Position numbers and translations under genes: made by a program
Notes under the pieces: model-generated
What the model was told of the DNA's origin: nothing
Seen by the model: only the letters and a program-made list of their open reading frames with translations
Database searches by the model: none
Shown: positions 12,701 to 25,281 of the stretch, piece after piece
Numbering within the stretch: position 1 is the first letter of the stretch
Layout: each line of letters starts with the position of its first letter
Source: Paramecium pentaurelia
Taxonomy: Eukaryota; Ciliophora; Oligohymenophorea; Peniculida; Parameciidae
Reading direction: 5' to 3'
NCBI GenBank assembly: GCA_905183005.1
Contig: CAJJDO010000080.1
Location: 348,167-412,166 of the forward strand
DNA length: 64,000 nt

Positions 12701-14076
12701 GATTAAGATTTCTGGTAATTTGAGAGATTAAGCATTACTCATTTTAATGTTATATGGTTTAAGTTACACTTTATTACCATCTATAGTATAGAGTTCTATT
12801 TCAGTAAGACCTACTAAACTTGGATTACCCCATGTGGAGAGAATTCTCATTTTTAACTATGAATTCTTATCAATCAATAAATCAGTATTTTTTTCCAATA
12901 TTATCTAAGCTTTTTCTTCTTTAACAAAATCTTATTACATTTAAATAATGTTATTTATGCTTTTATTTCTTTTCTTGGTTTCAATTTATGGGATTTATAG
13001 AGCTGGTTAATTGTTAGTTGATATTTATTGAGGGAGAGGTAATTGAATTTACTCTTTGGGTTTATTTTCAATAATTTATAACTCTTTTTATTATTTTTAT
13101 TATTTGATAGGCATTTCAAGTGATAGTTTTTGCTAGTTCTATTCATTTGATATTTCAGATCTGTCAGTCTTATCTTCCTAATTAATAGTATTTTTATTCA
13201 AAAATAAAATGAGCTTTTATTTCTCATTACTAGAAAGCTTTTCAATTTTTTCAAACAACTCTTCAAGTTGATCCTTTTACTTTTCTTAAGGTTTTTAACT
13301 TTGTGAGGTTTGAGGGATTTTGAAAGAAGGATTATCATTTTTGATATCATCTTGTTTAGTTACAGAATTAGCCCTCAATTGAGGTTTAGATGCATATTAC
13401 TTAATTTCTGGTTTATTCAAAGGAAGAGGTTTAATTTCAGTGGAAGGTTATCTAGCTTATTGAGGTAATTGTTATTAAGATTATGCTTATTCTGAAATGG
13501 CACTGATTGGTCTGGGTTTGGTAGCAGGTAAATTGACAACTTGTATAACTTTTTAAGGCTATGATTATTAAACAACTGGTTGGATTTAAGGTTTAGTGTT
13601 TTCAAAGTCATCCCTATAGACTTCTTCTTCATAGTCTTCACCTTCAGACTAACACAACTTGGTTATTCAAATTTTTATTTACTTCTTCTTCTTCTTATAT
13701 TTATTGTTCTTCCAATTCATCATTATCACTATCCAATAGTTGTGAAAAATGAGGGTCATATCTATGATCAATTGGTGTGTCTTTCTGCAATTTTTCAAGC
13801 AAATCCTATTAAGATTTGCTGAGCACATTACCTGAATTAATGATGCCCAATACCTTACACTAATGACTTCCTCAAGACCTCTAAATCATCTTGATCAAGA
13901 GTGCCTATCTTCTAGGATTGACTCTATTCATCATTCCATTTCTTAACACTCCTAGTTTTCAACTTCAATTGATTTTTGTTCTTCTAATTAACCCTATCCT
14001 TGTTGGCCCCTGAGATAAAAGTATCAAACCCTTTCTCCCTTAATTGTTATTATTATTTCTTTTATTATGGTTTCAT
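9770..14076 (-). CDS. KATNIP: KATNIP (KIAA0556)-like ciliary protein with DUF4457 repeats
   Basis: KATNIP binds katanin and microtubules and works at basal bodies and cilia; human mutations cause Joubert syndrome. The N-terminus MKPQQKKQQQQLREKGFD leads into GFDTFISGANKDR, matching GFSVYVNGAN of human KATNIP. After a Gln/Lys-rich low-complexity linker come about four DUF4457-type units, each with a YIGLTGVDIYG-like strand and an IRIWNYNKS...FRGAK motif; the last has FWNYTKTPTRGVHEI. The C-terminus reads ALLERPITRVKGSN. Several short introns were placed; one at 10011-10035 ends AAG. Expected length is about 1,400 residues, close to the human protein. Exact intron content of the middle was not resolved. 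Confidence 0.87.
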
Positions 14077-14325
14077 TTTATGTTCTTATTTATTATTTAT
14101 AGATTAAATTTTATATGATGTCTAACAAATTACTCAAGAGTGAATTCTTGAAATCATAGATTAAGTACAATCCTCTCTTATCATATAACTTAAATGAAAT
14201 TAGAAATTATTTCACAAGCTTTTCATCTGCCAAATAACTCTATTACAAATCCATCTATAAGATTTATCTGATCAAACTAATATACTTTACTTTCTAAATC
14301 ATTGATACCTTAGATTAAGATGTCT

Positions 14326-14904
14326 TCATTAGATCAGTCCTCTAAAAACAATCATCTATCTATTAGGTTGCGATTCCCCAATCAATGGATAATCACTCTA
14401 CTTTGATAAATAAGCATACACAACATAAATTCTAGATCCAAATCTATTCAAAATAATCTAATTAATGGTCACTCTCTACTCTTAATCAATGAAACCAAAA
14501 ATATTTAACAAATTCAATATTCTTGCACTCATACACGAATACTTGTATAAAATCTATTTCAATTTTATTAAATATATCCAACCCACATTTACATATCTAA
14601 TTGGTAAATAGCTACTCTATTAATTGATAACTTTAAACTTATAGAATTATTGGCCTTGCATTTTCTAAATATTCTCAATATGCTGAAAGCGCTAAATAAA
14701 TACTTAACTTTATGGCTTTAACATTTATTATGCTGAAAAACTAAAATCAAAAAAATTACAATTAGAAAATCTTATCTTAAGAATTACAGTTTTGTATTCT
14801 TACTTAATTTGTTAATTTTTTTTATGAAATTTAATTGAAGGAAGGTTAAAACTTCTGGATAGACCTTGCTAAACCTCTAAAATCTTTAAAAATTCACCTG
14901 ACAT
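14326..14904 (-). CDS. Unknown protein, 192 residues, possible frameshifted tail
   Basis: An intron-free frame of exactly 193 codons starts MSGEFLKILEVQQGLSRS and ends MIVFRGLIQ before TGA at 14326-14328. It is rich in aromatic and basic residues, with GFIDQEQRVTINQIILNRF in the middle. No known domain seen. Just downstream two other minus-strand frames look equally protein-like: one contains NEDILIQGINDLESKVYQFD and stops at 14223; the other contains SYLADEKLVKQFLISFKLYD and runs into the KATNIP start. So the gene may continue past its apparent stop through an indel (a T5 tract lies just upstream) or an unrecognised intron. Confidence 0.5.
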
Positions 14905-15328
14905 TCCAAAATCAGAATCACTTTTTCATACTTGATGGAATTACCAGTTTAAACTAATGTTCTCAACTAAAAATTACATGATATAAATTTATGATTGTCC
15001 CTTAAATCTATATCAAAATATAAAAATCAAGTATGAGTTGTTTAAAAGAGTTTGTTATTTATGTCTATTAATAATAAATGTTTTTGAATATTGATGAGGA
15101 GGAATTGAATATAAAAAATAAATTCAAAATATATTGAATTAAGATAAATGAATTATAATGTCAATAATTTAAATAATTGGATTTTCAAAATGTAAATATT
15201 GATATTATTTAAATATGATGAGTTTTATTATAATAATTTTGAATATGATGTCTACTTGAATATAAAAAAAAAATAAAAATAAATATTTGAGTTATATTGT
15301 TTATAATTAAATATATTAAATAATAAAA
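14905..15328. other. Intergenic, divergent promoter region
   Basis: Lies between a minus-strand and a plus-strand start. AT-rich, with poly-A runs near 15270. No coding frame seen. Confidence 0.5.
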
Positions 15329-16828
15329 ATGTCCCAAGAACCTAGAGCATAAACAGTTGGAGCTTTTGATAATAAAGCTAGTTCGATTGTGCCATTATCA
15401 TAATTAAGAAGAATTCAATAAAATTGTTTTGGTACGTAGGAAAATTTTGGATTAATCTAAAAGATGGAACTGTAATTATATGATTAACTGAGATAGACAT
15501 GCTAAATCCCAGGAAAGAGTAAAGAGATGGCCCAACACAATTAATGCTTTAAGAAAGAAGAAAGATCAAACTAGATTTGAAAGATTCAAAGCTGATGAAG
15601 AGGAGAGAAGGAGACAAGAAGAAGAAGAAGCATTATATTAAGCATAAGTCAAACATGAGATATTGGAGAAAGCTAATCGTTAGATATATGAAGCAAATCC
15701 AAGAGTGAGATAATTTCAAAGCAAATTATTGATCACTGATGTTATATAGGAAAGAGATGAGCAAGTGGAATTGAATAAATATAAGAAAACTATCTTGGAG
15801 TATATAAGTTATTCAATCTATTCTTAGGATGAAGGAAGAAGCTCATCATGAAGAGGTTTTAGAGAATGTAGCTCGATTATAATAGATAGAGGAAATTAAA
15901 TAGGAAGAAATGAAGAAAAAGAAAATGGAATAACGAAAAATATTGAAATAGTAGCATGATGAAATGGTTAATAATCATATAAAATAAATATAAAATGATA
16001 GAATTGAAGGTTAATTGAATAAGGCTAAGGCAGAATAATTAATAAAAGATGAAGAAGAAGCTGAAAATGAAAGAAAAAGGAAGAGATTAGCTAATATAGA
16101 AGAGGTTAAGAGAGGCAATGAGGAATTAAAAGAATAAAAATAACTTTAAAAAATTAAGGAATTAGAGGATGATGAAAGAATAAGAGTTTATGCAGAGAAG
16201 AAGGAAAAAATCATGGAAATGAGAAAAAAGAGAGAAGAACTTAAATTTAAAGAAAAATAAGAATAGAGATAAAGATTGATTGATGCATAAATAGCTAAAT
16301 TAGAATCTATTGAAAATGAACATTAAAGAATACTAAATAAATAGATTTAAGAAGCAGAAATAAAAGCAGAAGAAGTAGAAAGAATAAAAAGAGAAAAACA
16401 AATATAATTAAAGAAGAAAATAGATGAAAGTAGAAAGATAACTTCTGAATTTAGAACTAAAGATTCAGAATAAAGAGTAAAAAATGATAAAGAATTTTAA
16501 GAATATTGGAAATAAAGAGCTGAAGAATTAAAGAAAATGGAAGATGATGAAAATGAATAAATTAGATAAAGAAGAGTTTAACTTAAAAATTTTTAGCTTT
16601 CTTAAATTGAAGAAAAACAAGTATTTTTTATTATTTATAAATTTACAATAGAAATTAAGAGAATAATAGATTCTTTAAGAAATAGATGAAGCTGAAGAAA
16701 TACTAAGAAAAAAAGAATGTTGTAGCAGAACATTCACATCATGGGCTTAAAGAGCAGTTGAGGAATGGTAAAGTAATGGTAAAAATGTATATCCAATGCT
16801 TAAAGAACTTACAGCTAAATAATAATGA
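15329..16828 (+). CDS. CFAP210 (CCDC173)-like axonemal coiled-coil protein, 471 residues
   Basis: A Glu/Lys-rich helical protein. The diagnostic stretch is NPRVRQFQSKLLITDVIQER, resembling the segment around RVKGLHSALLLTEVLKERE of CFAP210/CCDC173, a microtubule inner protein inside ciliary doublets. It is followed by repeated K/E/R heptads of the trichohyalin-plectin-homology type and ends YPMLKELTAKQQ. Three introns (25, 28 and 31 nt) give exactly 472 codons. CFAP45 and CFAP53 share the same architecture, so the exact paralogue is less certain than the role in the axoneme. Confidence 0.75.
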
Positions 16829-16871
16829 TGACTATAATAATTTGTTTTATATTATTTATAGTAGATAATAT

Positions 16872-17010
16872 AATGAATAGTATTATTCTTTTATTTTTGC
16901 TATTCATTACATATACTTAAGATTAACTTTAACAAGAAGAAGCTATTTAGATTGTAAAGGATATTAAAGATGCAATTAAAAAAAGGTTAGACCTATTATT
17001 ATTTATATAT
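16872..17010 (+). CDS. Possible short secreted peptide, start of an unresolved gene
   Basis: A plus-strand frame near 16872 reads MNSIILLFLLFITYTQDQLQ and then a Lys/Asp helix with IQIVKDIKDAIKK. The first 15 residues look like a signal peptide. The frame then runs, without TGA, into DNA that is coding on the other strand, so the true 3' end is unknown; a GT...AG intron may follow. It may be a tiny gene, a fragment, or chance. Confidence 0.3.
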
Positions 17011-17032
17011 TAATATAAAATAGAATAATAAT

Positions 17033-19608
17033 TCAATAATTTTCATCACCCAATATTTCCCTTCTTTTTTCTTTAGCTAAACTATTCATAAATTCAACCA
17101 AATTACTACTTAAGAACATATTCTTTTGCTTTTCAGAAAATTGTTTAATAATATTATAACAATAATTTTAGAACTAAAATTGATTATAATTTATAAGTAC
17201 CCCTTGTTATTATAAAAATGCGAAGAATTCCAATAAATTTTCCTTACATTTTAAATGAACATCTGGATGATAAATCAATTATAGCATCTTTTAAAATATT
17301 TCATTGGAATTATCCAAAACTTATTATTAAATTGTTTAAAACATAAAGAATTTTTATAAGATTACCTAGGCTAATGAACATAAATCTTCATTTGACAAAG
17401 CCAAAAATAAAAGCCTTTTTGTATTCTCAAATATTTTAAGCCAAATTTCACCATCAGATTCCAATAATTATTTATGTAAACATCCATAAATAATTTCTAA
17501 ATGTTCATGTTTAAAAAATTATAAGTCTTTTTCTTTAACATAAACATCCATAGCTTAGGCAATACCAACACTATTCCAATCAATAGGTGCTCCAGTTATC
17601 TTGTATCGAAATGAATTACAACCATTTACAACTTATTAAATTAATGTTTCCTATGTATTTAAAACAGATATTCTGATTTCAGAATCAACTGATAATAGTA
17701 TCTCTAAATATCTAGGACACAGTTCTGAATACATCTACAAAACAGGAGCAAGGTAAATTAATCCAATTCTAATTACATTTGGAGTTGTTGAAACAACAAA
17801 TACTTAATAAATTAAATCCAATAATAATTATTTTGATTATTCAAAATCTATTGTGATTTCTTATTCATCCATACTTCTATTTGAATTTTAAGCAATTTAT
17901 AATAATAAATCAGCACAAATACACATACCTTAAGCTCTAACTTCCCACCATGAATCATTCATTAATCTTTGAATTCTATTGATCTTTTAAAGAACAGGAA
18001 AGTAATCCCAACTAGATATCTAATTGATAATTCTTAAACCATTAGCTCTTGTAAGAGGAGAAGGTGAATCTAATGAATTAAATGCATAATTGAGAAAAAA
18101 TCTATACAATTCTTCATCTTGACTTGGATAGTCAGATTATATTAAAATACTTAATATGAGAGTGAATGCATTAAGATCAGTAGATAATTTGCTTTTAATA
18201 CTTTTTAGTAATTGTGTTCTATTCACACAATTAATAGGTGTGAATACAAAAAATAGTTAAACAATATCTTCCCTCTTCTTTGGATTTCTTAATGCAATTT
18301 ACAATAGTTAATCTAATAAAATACTTTCAAACATCATTTATGTATCATTTGGATCTATTTCTACAAGTTTTGAACCTATAAATCTTATTAATTCTAGAAT
18401 GTATTGATATGTTTTTGATGTAGGTTTCAAAACTTGAATAGGTCTTAGAAATATTTAAAAGAATCTTTTAAAATCTAAATTATCAAATTATGATAATACC
18501 TATAAAATTACTCTAAACTTATTCTAGAATTAATTGTGAATGAACATCTATAAATTATGTTAGTAGAAGTTTCAATGACTTTTTTTAAACTTCATCACAT
18601 CTTAAGAATAGCTATTAGATTACAGCTGTATATTGGACATTTTGATTACTGACTTAATAACCATTATTTTATTAGGATTCTTTAGGTTCAAGTTTTAAAT
18701 CTTAGATATCTTTTTTAATAGGATCTTTTTTAAATAAGGAAGCACATGCTTCATGTAAGAAATCAATAACACCTTTAGTCTCTAATAATTAACCTTATTA
18801 TTCTTTTGCTTTTTTGCTAGTACTACTATGATAACAATTAATTTAAATTTCTTTAACATCCTATCCAGTTTATGAAATTGATTAATCTAAATTAACAAGT
18901 TTTTTATTAAATTTCATTTATTTTTTTAGTAATTCTTCTTCTTATTTTTTAATTTCTTCTTCAATTTATTTTTTTCTTTTCAGAATAAGATATTCAATGA
19001 TGTTATCATCTTTTTTATCATTTCTGACTTTTTCAACATGTTCTTCAATAGCTTATTTAGTTAACATTTTCCTTTCATTTTCATCAATAACTCTTGTAAT
19101 TTCTCTATCTTTTATAATTGTATTTGCAGTAGGTCTTGCATATGTAGGTTAGACACTTAATGGCTTAGTTCTTTACAAAGTTGCTTGTTATTTAACTTGT
19201 TTTTTCATGTCTCTATTATCTTTATCAGGATAAATAGTGCCTATTTTCTTTTTAGTTAAGAATTCATAAAGTTTAAAGAGAAATGCTTATGCTGCATCTG
19301 GAGCTTAATGAAAAATGGGTTCATATTCTTCTTATGGAACTTGAAGTTCTTTTTTCTTCAATAACTTTGAAATCTATTCCCAATTATCACGCTTTTTATC
19401 CAGATTTTATTCATTATATACAGTGTAGATATTAACTTCTTTTGGGTAATACCTTGATAATATTTCAGCCACGATGAAACTACTGTAGGATATGATCATA
19501 CCCATTAGCCAAATCTCTCCTGAAATTACGAACCTAATAGGCCAAATCTAATGAATCTAACCATTTGGCTACTTCTCTTGGAATAGGTCCTTAAGGTGGT
19601 TCAATCAT
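17033..19608 (-). CDS. SPATA4-type calponin-homology domain protein with long helical tail
   Basis: The N-terminus has MIEPPQGPIPREVAKWLDSL, then NFRRDLANG and, across a 22-nt intron, FIVAEILSRYYPKEVNIYT and KRDNWEQI. This is the CH-type domain seen in SPATA4 and SPEF1, proteins of cilia and flagella that bind microtubules. SPATA4 is about 300 residues; here the frame continues to roughly 800, through a charged coiled coil (about 180-300) and a long helical region, perhaps armadillo-like, ending REILGDENY. Several small introns remain to be mapped. A ciliary role is inferred from the domain and from the neighbouring axonemal gene. Confidence 0.7.
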
Positions 19609-19672
19609 TTTTACAATTAAATTAAATATTAAAATAATTAACAACGAAAAGAGTAAAAATTATATCTGGTAA

Positions 19673-20884
19673 TCATTATCTAGAAAGGATAATCTTTTCT
19701 ACTCGAGTACTCAATAAATTATTATTTACAAGTAATAGTTTGATACTCTTTGTATTTAGAATGAAATTATAGATTTCTAGAAAATAAAATAAATTAAATA
19801 TAATACCTTCCTCTTTGAATTATATTTTTTTTAAATTAATCCTTTATAAATTTAATTTCTAGATTTGCAAAAGAGAATACCCATTGATTTCTAAACAACC
19901 TTCTAAATTAAGACTATGTAATTTATAAAGATTAGTTGTGATTATTTCTAAAGCTTCATTAGTTACAATATTTTCCTTGATTGAAAATGATTGCAAACTC
20001 TCAATCCTCTTCAAAGGACTACACTAAAATTTAATTATCATATTTAATATACTTTAATAAGATCCAATTATGGATTACATCCAATATCCAATCTTTCTAA
20101 CTTCTTTGAATAATCTCCTATTATTTCAAATACTTAATTAGTTAAACCATCACATTTTAAGAGCATTAAAGTTTTGAGTTCTTATACTTATTATAAGATG
20201 ATTTTAATATTTTCATCTTTCAAATTACAATTACTTTAGATATTTATTAAACTTAATTATGCACATTTTCCAATAACTTCAAAACCTTTACCAGTCATGA
20301 ATTGACAACTTATCAATTGTATATATTAGAGTGATTTACTAAAAATTTTAAAATCAAATATTTTACTAGCTTTCTTTGCAAATACTATTCAAATCTTTGT
20401 CTGTTAAAAATACTGATGTATATTGTTTTTTTGGTTCTAATTTAAATAATTCTAATAGAGATCCTTATTATTGTGAATTGTCAGATAACATTGTTCTAAG
20501 TTCAGTTTTCTCCAAAAATGAACTTATTTTTTAACCTTTAATTATATCTCTAACTTTCTTTATGTGCTTCAATTGTTTACTTGATCTCTTCAACACAGTG
20601 GCAAGTTCCTTTTCGTTAAATCTCAAACAATTAAATTGTCAATATTACCTAGAGGTCTCAAATTCCCTAAAGAAACTATAAGAGAAATAGATATCATTAT
20701 AACAAATCATCCAGAACTTGCAGACTTAAGAACAAGTAGCACATTCTCTCAATTACAAAAATTTGTAAATCTAATACATTAGATTTTTTGGTAGAAATGG
20801 CCTTCTTAATAAGTAAAATTATATTACCACTTCTTTTGTTATAAGGAAGATTTCCTAATCCAATTGTCTAAATTATTAGAACAT
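19673..20884 (-). CDS. F-box and leucine-rich-repeat protein (FBXL type)
   Basis: F-box/LRR proteins choose substrates for SCF ubiquitin ligases: the F-box binds SKP1 and the LRRs bind the target. Near the start, RRPFLPKNLMYQIYKFLQL and ATCSQVCKFWMI form an F-box-like pair of helices. A 27-nt intron (20622-20648) ending GAG restores the frame. LRR-like units follow, such as LKTLMLLKCDGLTNQVFEII, LERLDIGCNP and LHSLNLEGCLEING. The end, VNNNLLSTRVEKIILSRQ, lies after a 30-nt intron. ATG 20884 was chosen as the nearest in-frame Met upstream of the F-box and is uncertain. Confidence 0.65.
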
Positions 20885-21489
20885 TTCTTTTTAGCATTAA
20901 GATTTTCTGTTTTACTTTAAATTTCTTAAGTAGGAGGAGTACAAAATAACATCTACCAAATATAATCTTAAAACCTTACAAAATCATTTAATTTAGTTCT
21001 TACAGGTGATTCTTGCTATTCTTTAGCTTTCTTTGAGAAAAACTTGGTTAACTAAGTTTATTTTTGCATAATTTAATTATATATTTTGGAGGTATATTAA
21101 TTCTTATGCTTCATAAAATAGAAGAAAAACTAAAAGCAAATTCTTCATATTTTTTTGAATGTTTAATATTAATATAAAATTTCATTAAACCCTATTATTA
21201 ATATTCTATGAGTCATATAATGTTATCTAATATGAAAAATAATTAATTATTCAAATATAATGTTTAGAGATATCATATGGAATTTGAATAATATCAAAGT
21301 CTTTATGTAATGGCAAATCATCAGTTGAATTTAAATGGCTAAAAGTTAAACTTTTTATTTTAAAAAAAATTTGAGATACAAAGAATAACATAAGATATTA
21401 GATATAATTTAATGTATATGACTGTTTATATTATTATCTCGTCTTAGGTATGATACATTATATTATATAATTAATGGATTAATAAATTT
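20885..21489. other. Divergent intergenic region with a doubtful minus-strand frame
   Basis: Near 21152 the minus strand has an ATG frame MKNLLLVFLLFYEAQELIYL that could be a signal peptide, continuing about 50 codons. I could not connect it to a convincing gene; it may be an upstream exon of the F-box gene or chance. The rest is AT-rich and should contain two divergent promoters. Confidence 0.35.
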
Positions 21490-23449
21490 ATGGATTAAGA
21501 ACGAAAACGTCGTTGGATCTAAACTTAGTAATAGAAATTGGAGGATTTAAAATCGAGAAAGTTTATAGGGACTCATCATATGAGAACTGACAATATTAGA
21601 TTGAGTCGTACAGAAAAATTAATTTAATTGAAATCCCCTACTATTTTGAAACACTAATAAACCTTAGCTATAGATGAATATATTTCAAAGGGGGATTGTA
21701 AATTGATCTTTCTGTAATAACAAGGTGAAGATGTGGGATTCAAAACATTCACAGAAATGATGAAAACTAATTCAAGTTGGATTAATAAAGTAGATCAATT
21801 AAACCCAAATGAATCCACTCTCAAGAATAGATTGCAATTTAATTATGTTTAAGCAAATACTTTTAAAAGTTCTCTTAATAAAAAATGGAATAGTACTGTC
21901 AATGAAGTTACTGAATTATTTCAGAAATAAGAAGAGTTGGTTTAGCTATAAAAAGTGAAGAAAGTGAAATTGAAGGTAAAAACTATTAAGTAAGAGGATG
22001 AAGAAGAGGAACAAGTTGAAAATAATGAAAGACCATTTGAAAGTACAAATATCATAAAAGTGTTTTGGTTTAATATACAAATTAGTGAATGGAAACCACC
22101 TATAAGAGAAGGATGTACAGTTACTTATATTCCATCTCTTAATAAGGCATATATGTATGGGGGTATAGGAAATGATTTGTTCAAAAATATGATATAATTA
22201 AATACTTAAACTTGGACTTGGAAGGATATTGGAATAGGTTTAGGTGAAGCTCCTTTAGAAGGAAGATTTGGACACACAGCTACATTTTACAAATAATAAA
22301 TAATTATATATGGAGGTGAAAAGAAATATAATAATGCAATGAAAATGAGAGAATGTTATGGAGATGTTAGAATGTTTAATCCTTTAGATAAAATGTGGAA
22401 TCTTATCAAAACATCAGGAGATTTGATAGAAGGTCGAAGAAATCATATAGCTTAAAGCATAGGAAAATATTTTGTTGTTTATGGAGGGATCAATTCATAT
22501 GGGAAAATATTGAATGATGTATGTGCATTGAATATGGAGACAAATAAATGGTTTATAATGAATTTATTTCTAGGGCAGTACTTTAAGTAGAAAATCAATT
22601 TTAAGATGGAGTTTCAGATGCATCCTCTGTGGCATTATTTGGTGGGGAAGTTAAAATGGAAAATCCATATTTTAGTTATGAATGTAATAAGAAGAAAGGA
22701 AGATATCCACAAGTAAATTGTGAAGGAATTTATATTTATGGAGGTAGAATTTAAAATGGAGAAGCATCGAGTGATTTAAGAGTCATTTAATTTGGGTTTA
22801 AACCCATAAGAATTATTAAGATAAAAACTAAAGTACTTTAATCTCCTAATGTAAGGGCTGTGCTCCAATAGCAAGATATTCTCATAGTATGAATTATTAT
22901 CACCAATTTAATTCTTTGATTGTCTATGGAGGTAGAAATGATTCTAAGGAAGGTAATATTCTAAATGATTTATTTGTTTTATAATTGTAATAATTGAATT
23001 GGATAATGGTATAATAGATTGGATCATTGAAACATGGTAAGTGTAGTCATTGTAGTATATCAATTGATTCTAAAATCCTCATTTTTGGAGGGTATACCTA
23101 AAATGTATATGCAAATGCTGATATACAATTAATAGAATTAGATTAGAATAGAGTGACAAAAATGGCCAAAGAGAATAAAATTAATAATTAGTTAACTATT
23201 ACAAGTACAGAATTATTAACAAATGCAAATCTCAGATTATTTAAGACTGAATATTTTCATGAAACATAAGAACGTGATCCTATGGATTCTAAGAGAACTT
23301 TTGATAATACTGCAAGATTGAGCACTCTACATCTCAAAACTTATATGCCTCTTCCAATAGGGAATAATTCATAATTGATATAAGATTACAAATTATTAAA
23401 GGAAAAAACAAGAAACTCTAAAAATAATAATCTATTTTTAAGTCAATGA
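21490..23449 (+). CDS. Kelch-repeat beta-propeller protein, 637 residues
   Basis: After a basic N-terminus (MDQERKRRWIQTQ) and a region rich in Lys and Glu, at least five kelch units can be read, each with YGG or FGG followed downstream by a conserved Trp: AYMYGGIGND with WTWKDIG, IIIYGGEKK, FVVYGGINSYG, LIVYGGRND and ILIFGGYTQN. Such propellers are protein-interaction platforms. Two 23-nt introns give exactly 638 codons; the second (22833-22855) ends AAG and directly precedes GCAPIARYSHSM. The basic N-terminal region and long Asn/Lys C-terminus have no recognised domain. Confidence 0.8.
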
Positions 23450-23652
23450 TAATATTAATAAATAATTTTAATACATATATTTATATCTAGAATTGGATCT
23501 ATATAAATTTTGTATTGTTTTGAAAAATAATGAATTAATTAATATAATGTAAGAGAAACTTATATAATAATATTGTTATAAATACAAAACAAATGAATAA
23601 AATTAAAATTTTTTTCATTTTTATCTAATTATAATTTATATTTATTTTTTTT

Positions 23653-25196
23653 ATGTCTCTAAAATATTCAGATCTCTATGAAGAATTAGAGACCATAGGA
23701 AGTGGAAGTTATGGTATATTGATATCCCATTATATATAGGATCTGCATATTTGGTCAAGAATAAAAAAACTGGTCAATTGTCTGTGGCTAAAAAGGTTCA
23801 TTTGGGCAAACTATCAGAAAAAGAGAAAATAAGTGCCTTGAGAGAAGCAGAACTATTAAAAAGTTTAGATCATCCCAACATAGTCTAATATATGGGGAGT
23901 TTTGCAGATAGTAGTTAATTAATTATATTAATGGAATATTGCGAAGGTAAATTATATAATCTTATATACAACTTTAGAAGGAGACTTACAATATCATATA
24001 AAAAAAAGAAAGTAAGGTAAATAAATACAATACTTTCCTGAAAAAATGATTTTGAATTGGTTTATCTAATAATTATTTGCTCTATAATTTATCCATTCAA
24101 AAAAGATATTACATAGAGATATTAAAACAAGCAATATATTTCTTACTTCAAATGGAACAGGTATTAAATTATATTATTATTCTTAGTTAAACTTGGAGAT
24201 TTTGGTGTTTCTAAAGTATTAGAAAGTACTATAGATTAAGCATCAACTGTTGCTGGTACTCCTTATTATATGAGGTATTTAAGTTTTTCTGATAATAGTC
24301 CAGAAGTCTGTGAAAATAAACCCTATACTTTTAAATCAGATGTTTGGGCTCTTGGATGTGTTTTACATGAATTATGCACTTTCAAACATGCATTTGATGC
24401 TAAGAATATATTAAGTTTAGTAACTAAAATTTTAAATGGTCAAACTGAAACTTTGCCTTCTCATTATTCAAAAGACTTACAATAATTAATTCATAGACTT
24501 CTTACAAAATAAGTTTAATCACGACCTCTTGTTGCTGAAATTATTAATATGCCTTTTATTCAATCTGTCATGCAAGATTTTATTAGAAGTGGAGGAAAAT
24601 AAAACTTTTGTTCAGTTGTTGGAGTTAAAAAAATTAAATAACATGAAATTTAAGCACATAATTAACATTAAATTTAATAAAATTAGATAAGTCAATCTAA
24701 ATAGGATTAAGAATCTTATGAACATTCTATTAAAGATGAAATAAATAAAGAAAAGGATGATGAAATTATTAATTAGACTGTAATATCTTAATAATTAACT
24801 AAAAGTAAGACTTTTAAAAATAAATAGAGTAGATTGATAATGCGAGTAGATATACTATAGGTGAAACAATTATGAGTTAAGCATCATAATTTTTAGAGCC
24901 AGAACCAAAATAAATATCTCCAAAATCTATTTTAAGATTAAAGAAAGAATAAGAAACCTAATAAAAAATAGAAATGTTATTAAAAGCAGCTTAAAATATT
25001 AGTCAATAAAATTAAAAGTAAGCTGAATTAAGAAAGATTTAAAATCTTTATGGAACCTAATCATAATTTTATCAATAGAAATAGTAAGAAATATAATAAA
25101 CTACAACATAATAATAATTTTATTAAAAATAGTAACAAATAGAATCACCATTACAGAAAAGTTCAGTTTAATAACAACAATAATAATAATAGATTA

Positions 25197-25281
<85 letters not shown>

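Noticed and set aside
14115..14700. Plus-strand frames around 14118-14680 that look protein-like (for example starting MMSNKLLKSEF)
   Set aside because: Their codons are rich in CTA, ATC and CTC, unusual here, and mirror good minus-strand codons (TAG, GAT, GAG). The minus frame is longer, intron-free and ends cleanly, so I took it as the gene.
20680..21200. Plus-strand open frame opposite the F-box gene
   Set aside because: It has no ATG in an appropriate place, and the antisense register encodes a recognisable F-box, which explains why the plus frame stays open.
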